From an uncultured Granulicatella sp. (GTDB taxonomy: Bacteria; Bacillota; Bacilli; Lactobacillales; Aerococcaceae), in the NCBI GenBank assembly GCA_934193545.1, contig CAKPVL010000028.1:1-18036 (forward strand): a stretch of DNA of 18,036 nucleotides, in the 5' to 3' direction. A program made the translations under genes and the position numbers. Every line of letters starts with the position of its first letter. The stretch's first letter is position 1. The notes below the pieces were generated by a model. It worked only from the letters and a program-made list of their open reading frames with translations. It did no database searches and had not been told where the DNA came from. Shown piece by piece: positions 1 through 7,118 of the stretch.

Positions 1-113
1 GTACCGAACTTCCAAAACGAAAACATAGGTCCTAAGGTTGATTTTTATCCCAAACTTCTCTAAACCTAAAGTTGTATTTTTGAATTTCGTCCCTTTTTCA
101 TTCTATATCTTGC
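1..113. other. Upstream region with an imperfect 34-bp-spaced direct repeat
   Basis: No convincing gene lies here. Two related segments beginning CCTAAGGTTG (31) and CCTAAAGTTG (65), each followed by a T-rich run, lie 34 bp apart. A plus-strand frame is open from base 1 to a TAA at 61-63, about 20 codons. It could be the tail of a gene entering from the left, but 20 codons is too short to call. Confidence 0.3.
80..109 (+). promoter_or_regulatory. Weak candidate promoter for trmN6-yazA-rsmI
   Basis: A TTGAAT -35-like hexamer (80-85) and a TATATC -10-like hexamer (104-109) are separated by 18 bp. Each matches the sigma-A consensus at 4 of 6 positions. Transcription would start about 55 bp before the trmN6 start codon. 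The match is weak, and readthrough from upstream cannot be excluded. Confidence 0.3.
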
Positions 114-170
114 GTGGCTATCCATTTGTTGTTACACTTTGGGTACAGTAATAGTAGGAGTTGGAAAGTA

Positions 171-935
171 ATGACAAAAAAGGAAGTCCCATTGAAATCG
201 CATGAGCGACTCGATCGACTCGAAAAAGAAAATATCGATATCATTCAAAGTCGTGAGGTCTTCTCATTTTCGCTGGATGCCGTCCTTTTAGCCGACTTTG
301 CCAATATCGCCGAGCGTAGAAAAGCTACAATCGTGGACCTTTGCTCTGGTAACGGTGCGGTGGCATTTCTACTCAGCCATAAAACGCAAAATCACATTAT
401 CGCAGTTGAAATCCAAGAACAGCTTTGGGACATGGCGATGCGTACGACCCAACTCAACAACTTAGAAGACCGCATCACGTTTATCAATCAGGATATTCGT
501 CAGTTAAAAGGCATCATCCCGAAAGATTCGGTCGACTTTATTACCTGCAATCCACCGTATTTCAAGGTCAATGAAACCAATCAAACTAATTTGAAGGAAG
601 CCTACACGATTGCTCGCCATGAAGTGCATTTGCCACTGGAAGACTTGCTTCGGACAATTTCTGGCCTATTGAAGATGAAAGGAAAAGCCTATCTTGTACA
701 TAGACCCGACCGCCTCACGGATATATTAACCGAGGCAAGACATCACCGACTCGAAGCGAAACGCGTGCAATTCGTCTATCCAAAAGAAGGCAAAGAAAGC
801 AATATCGTCCTTATCGAATTAATGAAGGACGGACTACCTGGTGGACTTAAAGTATTGCCACCGATTACGGTTTTCGACGAGCATCAAGAATATACGCAGA
901 AGATTAGAAGCATCCTCTGGGGGGACGACGCATGA
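171..935 (+). CDS. trmN6: tRNA1(Val) (adenine37-N6)-methyltransferase, TrmN6/YabB family
   Basis: Predicted SAM-dependent N6-adenine methyltransferase acting on a tRNA anticodon-loop adenine, about 254 residues and cytoplasmic. The SAM-binding motif I is seen at residues 56-62 (DLCSGNG), an acidic motif II residue at E80, and the amino-methyltransferase NPPY motif at 127-130. The N-terminal signature [12 protein letters not shown] is typical of the YabB/TrmN6 group. I chose the ATG at 171 because AGGAG at 156-160 precedes it. The upstream GTG at 114 in the same frame has no ribosome-binding site and would add 19 residues unlike the family. Its end overlaps yazA by 4 bp (ATGA), so the genes are translationally coupled. 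The neighbours yazA and rsmI match the conserved Bacillus order. The exact modified base is inferred from the family. Confidence 0.85.
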   Translation: MTKKEVPLKSHERLDRLEKENIDIIQSREVFSFSLDAVLLADFANIAERRKATIVDLCSGNGAVAFLLSHKTQNHIIAVEIQEQLWDMAMRTTQLNNLEDRITFINQDIRQLKGIIPKDSVDFITCNPPYFKVNETNQTNLKEAYTIARHEVHLPLEDLLRTISGLLKMKGKAYLVHRPDRLTDILTEARHHRLEAKRVQFVYPKEGKESNIVLIELMKDGLPGGLKVLPPITVFDEHQEYTQKIRSILWGDDA

Positions 936-1255
936 GCCAGTTTTTTATGTACGTCCTTCTCTGCAAGGATCAGACCTTTTATACCGGCTATACAGTCGAT
1001 TTGGAAAAACGAATCGCGACTCACAATGCCGGAAAAGGTGCTAAATATACAAGGGTGAGAACTCCCGTGACACTGCTCTACGCTAAAGAATTTGCCACAA
1101 AGCAAGAAGCGATGAAGGCGGAAGCGGCGTTCAAGAAGTTCTCTCGCCCCAAAAAGGAAACATTTCTACAGACGATTGGCGCAACCGTCGACCGTCCTGT
1201 CATTATTTATTTAGAAGGAGAACAGCCTCATGAGACAACAGAGTTATCGGACTGA
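932..1255 (+). CDS. yazA: GIY-YIG nuclease superfamily protein (YazA/UPF0213)
   Basis: Small single-domain protein of 107 residues of the GIY-YIG fold. The degenerate GIY and YIG elements are Y7-V8-L9 and Y17-T18-G19. R27 follows in the position of the catalytic arginine, with H31-N32 and the conserved GKGAKYTR stretch after it. Length and architecture match the UPF0213/YazA family, whose physiological substrate is not established; it resembles the UvrC N-terminal and SLX1 nuclease domain. It overlaps trmN6 by 4 bp and rsmI by 26 bp, so it sits in the middle of a tightly coupled three-gene operon. Family assignment is firm; nuclease activity and role are inference. Confidence 0.85.
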   Translation: MSQFFMYVLLCKDQTFYTGYTVDLEKRIATHNAGKGAKYTRVRTPVTLLYAKEFATKQEAMKAEAAFKKFSRPKKETFLQTIGATVDRPVIIYLEGEQPHETTELSD

Positions 1256-2120
1256 AGGCACAGGAAAACTATTCCTTGTTCCTACTCCGATTGGTAACTT
1301 AGAAGATATGACTTTCCGCGCGGTTAATACTCTTCGCGACGTGGATTTAATCCTAGCCGAAGATACACGTCATACGCAAAAGTTACTCAATCATTTTGAA
1401 ATCGAGACTCCACAAAAGAGTTTCCATGAACATAATACACAAGAGCGAATTCCTCAAGTCATCGAATGGTTGCAAGAAGGAAAAAACATCGCACAAGTGA
1501 GCGACGCTGGTACACCTTCGATTAGTGACCCAGGTTTTGAACTCGTGCAAGCCTGCGTTGAAGTTGCTATCCCAGTGATTCCTCTTCCAGGGGCGAACGC
1601 GGGAATTACGGCTCTTATCGCGAGCGGCCTCGTTCCTCAACCTTTCTATTTCTATGGTTTCTTACCACGTAAAAAGAAAGAAAAAATCGAAGCCCTCGAG
1701 CAATTACGCACACATAGCGAGACCGTGATTTTATATGAGTCACCTTTCCGGTTGAAAGATACTTTCTCGGCAATTCAAACTGTCTACGGCGAACACCAAT
1801 CTGTTGTGTTATGCCGTGAGTTGACGAAAACTTACGAAGAGTTTATTCGCGGAACAGCCGCAGAACTCGTTGCCCTTGTAAACGAGGAAGAATTAAAAGG
1901 CGAATGCTGCATCTTGATTGGTTCTAAAAATCCAGACGAAGTGACAACTGCTCTAACTGGTGCGTTAGAAGAAAATACTCCAGACGCTTCACTTTCGATT
2001 GCCGAACAAGTCGACTGGTTTATGGAGCATCAAAACCTCACACAAAAAGATGCGATTAAGGCTGTTGCAAAACATCTTGGTTTGAAGAAACAAGAAGTCT
2101 ACAAAGAGATTCATGCATAA
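1230..2120 (+). CDS. rsmI: 16S rRNA (cytidine1402-2'-O)-methyltransferase RsmI
   Basis: Methylates the 2'-O of C1402 in 16S rRNA, near the decoding site; cytoplasmic, 296 residues, normal for RsmI. Tetrapyrrole-methylase-fold motifs are visible in order: [13 protein letters not shown] near the N-terminus, AEDTRHT, the glycine-rich [40 protein letters not shown] and RELTKTYEE. The start at 1230 is supported by AAGGAG about 10 bp upstream, inside the end of yazA. It is the last gene of the plus-strand operon and faces the tauE-like gene, with a shared hairpin between them. In most Bacillota it lies downstream of yabA on the same strand; here it converges on that cluster. Confidence 0.95.
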   Translation: MRQQSYRTEGTGKLFLVPTPIGNLEDMTFRAVNTLRDVDLILAEDTRHTQKLLNHFEIETPQKSFHEHNTQERIPQVIEWLQEGKNIAQVSDAGTPSISDPGFELVQACVEVAIPVIPLPGANAGITALIASGLVPQPFYFYGFLPRKKKEKIEALEQLRTHSETVILYESPFRLKDTFSAIQTVYGEHQSVVLCRELTKTYEEFIRGTAAELVALVNEEELKGECCILIGSKNPDEVTTALTGALEENTPDASLSIAEQVDWFMEHQNLTQKDAIKAVAKHLGLKKQEVYKEIHA

Positions 2121-2190
2121 ATAAATCCGTAAGATTTTCCATAATCAACATGCTATAAATTTTATGATGGTTTCCTCTACGATTGAACAC

Positions 2191-2230
2191 AAACAGCAAC
2201 ACCCAAGCAAAGCTGCTTGGGTGTTTGTTT
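2191..2230. terminator. Bidirectional rho-independent terminator between rsmI and tauE
   Basis: A perfect 12-bp stem (2198-2209 with 2214-2225) closes the tetraloop AAGC, with outer AAAC/GTTT pairing. T-rich tracts follow on both strands, TGTTTGTTT on the plus strand. It serves convergent genes and overlaps the stop codon of the minus-strand exporter gene. Confidence 0.85.
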
Positions 2231-3014
2231 ATACTCCGATAAATTTAAAAACATTGAAGGCGGTCATAAATACTAAAATAGCCATCAGTCCTAGATAGAG
2301 TTTCTCAACGGCTTCGTGCGTGAGTTTCGATTGGATTTTTGTTCCAATCCAACCACCGAGTACCGCAAAAATCGCAATCGCTAAAATCACGAGACTGACA
2401 TTGTTGTATTTTTCAAAGTCACGAATGACAGTGCCCATCTTAATAATCTGTGCAAAGAAAATCATCAAAATGGAATACGCTGCTGCGTCTTTGGCTTTCA
2501 TCGAGAAGAAGTAAACCAAAAGTGCAATATTCAGCGGTCCTCCGCCAATGCCGAGATAAACAGAAATCATACCAACTGTTAGCCCAATCGTCACAATCGC
2601 CACAAGGTTTGAGACTTCTAGCGTTCGAATGCTTTCCTTATTGAGCGTGAATAAAATAATTCCACCGAGTAATAAGAATAGAATCACGGATTGTGTCGCG
2701 CTCACTGCCTGGCTGCCCCAGCTGTCTACTGCATGAAGGAAAATCACATCTCCAATTTTCCCACCGATAATCGAACCAAAAGCCAATCCTAGCGCGATTT
2801 GTTTTTTGACATGAAACCCTAGCTTACTTCTTTTATAAATAGAAACAAGACACATCGTAAAGACTGCGACTGTAGAGTACACGCTGATCATGCTCGTCGT
2901 ATCGATGCCCACAAAATCGAAGGCAGGCTTGATAATAATGCCGCCACCTAAACCGGTAATCGCTCCAATCATCGTCGCACAAAGCACGATGATACTATAA
3001 ATAATAATGTGCAT
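2229..3014 (-). CDS. TauE/SafE (DUF81) sulfite/sulfonate-type anion exporter
   Basis: Polytopic membrane protein of 261 residues with about eight hydrophobic segments. The glycine-rich GAITGLGGGII near the N-terminus and the mid-protein repeat VYLGIGGGPLNIALL are the paired signatures of the TauE/SafE family. Members export, or in some cases import, small anions such as sulfite, sulfoacetate or sulfate. The start at 3014 is set by GGAGG six bases upstream, and its ATG shares one base with the TAA stop of the formylglycine-generating enzyme gene, so the two are coupled. An upstream in-frame start at 3041 would add nine unlikely residues and lacks a site. Context suggests it exports sulfate or sulfite released by the neighbouring sulfatase; the substrate is inference. 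Confidence 0.8.
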   Translation of the reverse strand: MHIIIYSIIVLCATMIGAITGLGGGIIIKPAFDFVGIDTTSMISVYSTVAVFTMCLVSIYKRSKLGFHVKKQIALGLAFGSIIGGKIGDVIFLHAVDSWGSQAVSATQSVILFLLLGGIILFTLNKESIRTLEVSNLVAIVTIGLTVGMISVYLGIGGGPLNIALLVYFFSMKAKDAAAYSILMIFFAQIIKMGTVIRDFEKYNNVSLVILAIAIFAVLGGWIGTKIQSKLTHEAVEKLYLGLMAILVFMTAFNVFKFIGV

Positions 3015-3865
3015 TAGCGGCCTCCAAGATTCCGGACACATCTAAATCCTAAATGGCTCGATGTTGAGTCCCACAATGCTCCATTACGAGCGGCTACACG
3101 ATACCTGTTGCAGTAAGAGCAATGGCATAAGAAGGAGCCTCCGCGAATCGCATATTCGTATTCGAAATTAATTGGACGAGATGCGTCTCCCTCGATTTCT
3201 TCAAACGGAATTCCGCGATGGTTACAGCACCATTCCCAGACATTTCCGACCATTTGGTAGAGCCCGTATCCGTTTGGTTCAAAGCTCTTTACGGGCGCCG
3301 TTCCTAAATAACCGTCTGCTTTCGTATTCGTATTTGGAAAATCTCCCTGCCAAGTATTCGCATGAAACTCACCGTCTTGTTCGAGCTCATCGCCCCATGG
3401 AAATTGCGTCGTTGTACCGCCACGTGCGGCATATTCCCATTGCGTTTCTGTTGGCAATTTTACCTTCGCCCAATCGCAGTAAGCTAATGCATCTTGTAAG
3501 GAAACATGCACGACTGGATGGTCCATCACCTCTTCAATCGAAGACTGGGGTCCTGTTGGGTGATTCCAGCAAGCACCTGGCACTAGAAGCCACCATGGCG
3601 AACCCGATACATGTGCATACTCTGCTCTTTTTTCCGGCTCAACCAATAGGTTAAACACATACGAATCTCCTATCGTTTCTGCTGTTGTTGTATAACCTGT
3701 CGCATCTACAAATGCTTTAAACTCACGATTTGTCACGGTCGTATCCGCGATTTCAAACGCAAGCACCTTTTTCATGACTGGTGGTGCCTCATGGTCTTCG
3801 ATAAAGCCTTGGCCAAGAGAATCTCCCATTTGAAAGATGCCAGATTTTAAAGGCACAAAATTCAT
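3014..3865 (-). CDS. Formylglycine-generating enzyme (SUMF1 family), sulfatase activator
   Basis: Oxygen- and copper-dependent oxidase family that converts the sulfatase active-site cysteine to C-alpha-formylglycine; cytoplasmic, 283 residues. FGE-fold motifs are present throughout: MG near the start, VTNREFKAFV (44-53), HPVVHVS (116-122), LPTETQWEYAARGG (137-150), NGYGLYQMVGNVWEW (198-212) and GGSFLCHCSYCNRYR (242-256). The last contains the catalytic cysteine pair C247 and C252, spaced CX4C as in authentic FGE, so this is a true activator and not a generic SUMF1-fold protein. C249, C213 and C214 are extra cysteines. It starts one base after the sulfatase stop, behind AGAGAGG. An FGE in place of the radical-SAM activator anSME points to an organism that meets oxygen. 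Confidence 0.9.
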   Translation of the reverse strand: MNFVPLKSGIFQMGDSLGQGFIEDHEAPPVMKKVLAFEIADTTVTNREFKAFVDATGYTTTAETIGDSYVFNLLVEPEKRAEYAHVSGSPWWLLVPGACWNHPTGPQSSIEEVMDHPVVHVSLQDALAYCDWAKVKLPTETQWEYAARGGTTTQFPWGDELEQDGEFHANTWQGDFPNTNTKADGYLGTAPVKSFEPNGYGLYQMVGNVWEWCCNHRGIPFEEIEGDASRPINFEYEYAIRGGSFLCHCSYCNRYRVAARNGALWDSTSSHLGFRCVRNLGGR

Positions 3866-3866
3866 A

Positions 3867-5330
3867 CTATCGACCTCTCTTTAGAGTGGCAACGATGCGT
3901 TCTAATGGTACTTGGCAAAGTTGTCCGTCTCTCACAAAGCCCTCTTCTCTATCTTGTAAAATGCGTGCAAGTTTTGCTTTGAACTCATTCACAAGAGAAG
4001 TATACTTCGTCTCAGCAATTAAATTGCATTTTTCCTCTGGATCCTCTGTCATATGGAAGAGTTGATACTCGTCTTTGACAGGGAACCAAATAAATTTCCA
4101 TTCATCTGTTAAAATATATTGGCTCGAATCCTCACCTAGGCTATGTTCGCCGTGGAATTCATTACGCCAACCTTCAAACTCGCCAAACAATAATTGGCGA
4201 ACGCTCTTCCCGTCTGTTTCAACTTTTTCACCTGTGGCAAGTTCCACTAGCGAAGGGAAAACGTCTTGAATCTTCACGAGTTGTGTGACGCTCTTCTTCG
4301 TACCTGCAATCAAGTTACCTGGGTCGAAGATAAACGCTGGAATCTTAATGCTACCTTGGTAAGGATAGCCTTTGCGGAATAAATAATGTTCTCCAAGTTG
4401 ATCACCGTGGTCACTCACAAACCAGAAGATGGTATTTTCGAGTAAATCAAATTCCTCAACGGCTGTTAAAAAGCGACTTAATTGATTATCGATATGCGTG
4501 ATTAATCCGTAGTACGCTGCTAACATTCTCTTTTGTGCGTCCGCTGGAATCTTGCCGCGTTTGGCATAAAGGGATGGAATCTTCTCTTCGAGTTCTTCCC
4601 AGTTCCCAATATGCAAGTCCGATACGTCCCCTAATTTATCCATATATAAATCATAGAAATACTTCGGTGGATTGAGCGGTGCATGTGGTTTTTCAAACGA
4701 CATCTTCAAGAAGAACGGAACGCTTGGGTCACGTCTTTTCAAGAAACGAATACTTTCGCTCACAATCCAGTTCGTTGGGTGGTATTTCTCAGGAAGTTCA
4801 AAAGGACGGACATCCCATGAATTACAGTTCGCCCCATCATCGATAATGTCTGCGTCACTTCCAAGTTCTTGCTTAATCCACGCTAAGTAATCGCTCGAAT
4901 GTTCAAACGTTTCGCCGTATGCTTTACTATATTTACGGTCGACATGTAAGTATCCATCGTGCAAGAGAACATGGTCAAATCCCATGCGCTTACGACTTGG
5001 ATACACATGCATTTTCCCAATACATTCTGTTTGATACCCTAAATCCTTGAATGTTTGAGGAAGTGTATTCGTGTAGTTCCAAGGCACTTCATCTTCGTAT
5101 CCCACTCTTCCGGACTTCTCTTGGTCCATCCCTGTTAAAAGAGCTGCTCTAGCAGGCACACAACTTGGCACTGGTGAGTAGGCATTCTCAAAGTTATATC
5201 CCATGCTGGCCATCATGTCCATCGTTGGTGTTACTACTAAGTCATCACTGCGGTTAATGGACAATGCATCCGCACGCATTTGGTCCACCACGATGAGGAT
5301 GACATTTGGTTTTGATTGTTTTTGATTCAT
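3867..5330 (-). CDS. Cytoplasmic Cys-type sulfatase (alkaline phosphatase superfamily)
   Basis: Hydrolyses a sulfate ester; 487 residues with no signal peptide or membrane segment, so it should act inside the cell on an imported substrate. The active-site signature CVPAR starts at C57 (CXPXR, with R61), the cysteine that becomes formylglycine. Metal and catalytic residues visible are D16-Q17, K106 and H108 (GKMH), H216 in the KPHAPLNPP stretch, and D307-H308 in SDHGDQLGEH. The C-terminal part (Y-Q-L-F-H-M-T-E-D-P-E-E) is the usual sulfatase tail. D-Q in place of D-D in the N-terminal motif is seen in several sulfatase subfamilies. The ribosome-binding site is weak (GGGGG ten bases before ATG). 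It is first in an operon with its own activator and an anion exporter. The substrate is not evident; a sulfated sugar is the likeliest class. Confidence 0.9.
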   Translation of the reverse strand: MNQKQSKPNVILIVVDQMRADALSINRSDDLVVTPTMDMMASMGYNFENAYSPVPSCVPARAALLTGMDQEKSGRVGYEDEVPWNYTNTLPQTFKDLGYQTECIGKMHVYPSRKRMGFDHVLLHDGYLHVDRKYSKAYGETFEHSSDYLAWIKQELGSDADIIDDGANCNSWDVRPFELPEKYHPTNWIVSESIRFLKRRDPSVPFFLKMSFEKPHAPLNPPKYFYDLYMDKLGDVSDLHIGNWEELEEKIPSLYAKRGKIPADAQKRMLAAYYGLITHIDNQLSRFLTAVEEFDLLENTIFWFVSDHGDQLGEHYLFRKGYPYQGSIKIPAFIFDPGNLIAGTKKSVTQLVKIQDVFPSLVELATGEKVETDGKSVRQLLFGEFEGWRNEFHGEHSLGEDSSQYILTDEWKFIWFPVKDEYQLFHMTEDPEEKCNLIAETKYTSLVNEFKAKLARILQDREEGFVRDGQLCQVPLERIVATLKRGR

Positions 5331-5352
5331 AATACTTTTGCCCCCAAAAAAG

Positions 5353-5366
5353 TTAAAACGATTTCA
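5353..5366 (-). promoter_or_regulatory. Candidate cre (CcpA) box over the sulfatase transcription start
   Basis: On the minus strand TGAAATCGTTTTAA matches the consensus TGWAANCGNTNWCA at every position but the C near the end. It lies just downstream of the predicted -10, spanning the predicted start site, the classic position for catabolite repression by CcpA. This fits a carbon-source role for the sulfatase operon. Confidence 0.55.
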
Positions 5367-5372
5367 TCTTTT

Positions 5373-5381
5373 ATTATAACA
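5373..5381 (-). promoter_or_regulatory. Extended -10 promoter of the sulfatase operon
   Basis: The minus strand reads TGTTATAAT, a perfect TATAAT (5378-5373) with an upstream TG. The expected -35 position (5401-5396, TGTCCA) matches poorly and falls inside the yabA terminator stem, so the promoter would depend on the extended -10. Transcription would start near 5366, about 36 nt before the ATG. Confidence 0.55.
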
Positions 5382-5410
5382 AAAGAGCCCGTCCATGGAC
5401 AGGCTCTTTT
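5381..5410. terminator. Terminator after yabA
   Basis: AAAAGAGCC (5381-5389) pairs with GGCTCTTTT (5402-5410) around the palindrome GTCCATGGAC. The A/T ends give U-tracts on both strands. It ends the tmk-darA-holB-yabA transcript on the minus strand and separates it from the sulfatase operon. Confidence 0.75.
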
Positions 5411-5457
5411 TAGTACTTTATTGGCTTTTTATATGACAATCTTGCTCTTTTCACGCA

Positions 5458-5799
5458 TTAATCTTCGCTATACAAGATTTCCGTACAAAACATACAACTT
5501 TCATCGTTTTCTCTACGTTTTCCATAGTACAAGTTGCAAATATGGAATCCTTGGTCGTAGATATTTTCTAAGTTGATGATGGATTGGCTTCTTTTTTTCT
5601 TTTTAGCCACTTTCTTCGTGTGCGTGTTTGGCTCTAACTCGTCTAAACGATCTTTCAAGTGACGATTTTCCATCGTTAAATTATGATTCTCTTCGATGAC
5701 TTTTTGCAACTCTTCAGAAATCTGCTCGAGCTCATGTAGTTGCAACAACGTTTGTTTTTTTAAACGTTCGATTCGATCATACAATTGTCTGTTTGGCAT
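5458..5799 (-). CDS. yabA: Replication initiation control protein YabA
   Basis: Negative regulator of chromosomal replication initiation that in Bacillus bridges DnaA and the DnaN sliding clamp; cytoplasmic, 113 residues. The N-terminal half (about 8-58) is a leucine-rich coiled coil expected to tetramerise. A lysine-rich linker (62-70) follows, then a C-terminal zinc module with H86, C88, C102 and C105. AGGAGG precedes the ATG at a normal distance. It lies 16 bp after holB as in the conserved cluster, but the usual intervening gene ricT (yaaT) is missing. It is followed by a terminator, so the replication cluster ends here and does not continue into trmN6. Confidence 0.9.
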   Translation of the reverse strand: MPNRQLYDRIERLKKQTLLQLHELEQISEELQKVIEENHNLTMENRHLKDRLDELEPNTHTKKVAKKKKRSQSIINLENIYDQGFHICNLYYGKRRENDESCMFCTEILYSED

Positions 5800-5815
5800 T
5801 CACGCACCTCCTATC

Positions 5816-6775
5816 TTATTTTGGGATTTGTAATACCCATTGTTCTAATACTGCTTGAACTCCAACGTTGGCACCTACTTTGGCAATGGCGTTGGTCATT
5901 TTTTCATGTTCTTTAATCCATTCACTCACGGTGAGATGTTTTGCAAAACTCTTCATCGTTGCAAGTTTATCGCTTTGAATAATGGCTCCTTCGACACCTC
6001 GTACGTACAGCAAGGCGTCACGGATGTAAATTTGTAATAGAGTTAAAAACAGCTCACTATCGGCTTTTGTCGCTAAGAGTGGCATCACTTGAGACTGAAT
6101 CGTCACAAAGGCCATCGCACGATTCGTAAATACGCGGACAAACCAATTCCAGCTTTCTTGGCGAATCTGTCCAAAGCTTTCACTCTCGAGCATCTCGACT
6201 GCTTGGTCGATATTATTCGTCAATTGAGAAAGTAGCTGCGCTGTCGCATTTGGCACGCCGCGTTCTTTCAGCGTTGCAACGATATTTGCTCCTGCATCCG
6301 ATTGGAAACGAATAATCTGACAACGTGATTGAATCGTAATCAGCACCTTGCTGAGTTGTTCTGTTAGAAGAATGAAATGGATATTTCCTGTCGGTTCTTC
6401 TAAAAACTTCAATAAGCTATTAGCTGCGCCTTGTGTCAACGTGTCGACTGCATGAATCACACAGACAATCGCACTCGACTCCATCGCTGTTTTTGTCAAC
6501 TGCGATTTCAACGTACGAATTTGGTCCACCTTCACCGTTGTGCCTTCAGGTTCTACCACAATAAAATCCGGGAAGTTCCCATGCTCAATACGAATGCAGT
6601 GTTCACACTCCCCGCACGCAGGCTCTCCTTTCGTTCGCTTCGTACAGTTAAGCATCTTCGCGATTTCCTTGGCCATCTCCGCTTTTCCAATTCCCTTTGC
6701 CCCTTCGAACAAATACGCATGGCTCAACTGACCATTATCAATGGCACGAATAAACGCTTCTTGCATCTTTTCCAT
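5816..6775 (-). CDS. holB: DNA polymerase III delta' subunit HolB
   Basis: Clamp-loader subunit of the replicative polymerase, AAA+ fold, 319 residues. The N-terminal HAYLFEGAKGIGK contains the P-loop-like GAKGIGK (25-31). The zinc-binding cysteines are C44, C54, C57 and C60. The sensor/arginine-finger SRC motif occurs in TIQSRCQIIRF, and LLKFLEEP is the expected box before it. The start at 6775 lies directly after the darA stop (TAAGATG) and has no clear Shine-Dalgarno, so translation probably relies on reinitiation from darA; an in-frame ATG three codons later is an alternative. Gene order tmk-darA-holB is standard for Bacillota. Confidence 0.93.
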   Translation of the reverse strand: MEKMQEAFIRAIDNGQLSHAYLFEGAKGIGKAEMAKEIAKMLNCTKRTKGEPACGECEHCIRIEHGNFPDFIVVEPEGTTVKVDQIRTLKSQLTKTAMESSAIVCVIHAVDTLTQGAANSLLKFLEEPTGNIHFILLTEQLSKVLITIQSRCQIIRFQSDAGANIVATLKERGVPNATAQLLSQLTNNIDQAVEMLESESFGQIRQESWNWFVRVFTNRAMAFVTIQSQVMPLLATKADSELFLTLLQIYIRDALLYVRGVEGAIIQSDKLATMKSFAKHLTVSEWIKEHEKMTNAIAKVGANVGVQAVLEQWVLQIPK

Positions 6776-6776
6776 C

Positions 6777-7106
6777 TTAGAAACGTAAGAATGATTCTAC
6801 AGGTAATACGAAGACTGTAGCTCCACCAACACGAACTGGAACTGGAGTTGTTAGTGCGCTATCAAGCATGCTGTCGATGTGCACTGGTGGCACTGTCATT
6901 TGTTCACGTGATTGGCAGTTTTCTTTGATGATACCTAATGCTTCTTCTACACGTTCTTCTTCAATCCCGATGATGAAAGTAGTGTTTCCTGCGCGTAAGA
7001 ATCCACCTGTTGTTGATAAACGAGTTGCGCGGATATTTGCTTGTGCAAACTCATCTCCTAATAAATGTGCATCTTTATCTTGTACAATCGCAATTAATAA
7101 TTTCAT
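6777..7106 (-). CDS. darA: Cyclic-di-AMP receptor DarA (YaaQ/PstA, PII-like)
   Basis: Trimeric PII-like signalling protein that binds cyclic di-AMP; 109 residues, cytoplasmic. The binding residues known for the family are present: R26 and T28 in IRATRL, the TGGFL loop (33-37), N41 and G47. The long B-loop region is normal. AGGAG lies upstream with good spacing, 12 bp after tmk. Its downstream target is not known in general. Its presence implies that the organism makes cyclic di-AMP; no cyclase or phosphodiesterase is in the window. Confidence 0.92.
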   Translation of the reverse strand: MKLLIAIVQDKDAHLLGDEFAQANIRATRLSTTGGFLRAGNTTFIIGIEEERVEEALGIIKENCQSREQMTVPPVHIDSMLDSALTTPVPVRVGGATVFVLPVESFLRF

Positions 7107-7118
7107 GATTTCATTCTC

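Noticed and set aside
3172..3654. 160-codon plus-strand frame antisense to the activator gene
   Set aside because: It is a shadow of a strongly conserved FGE gene, with no start signal and no recognisable domain.
2229..5330. Sulfatase cassette as a recent mobile element
   Set aside because: No integrase, transposase, tRNA or flanking repeats were seen; acquisition is possible but there is no direct mark of mobility.
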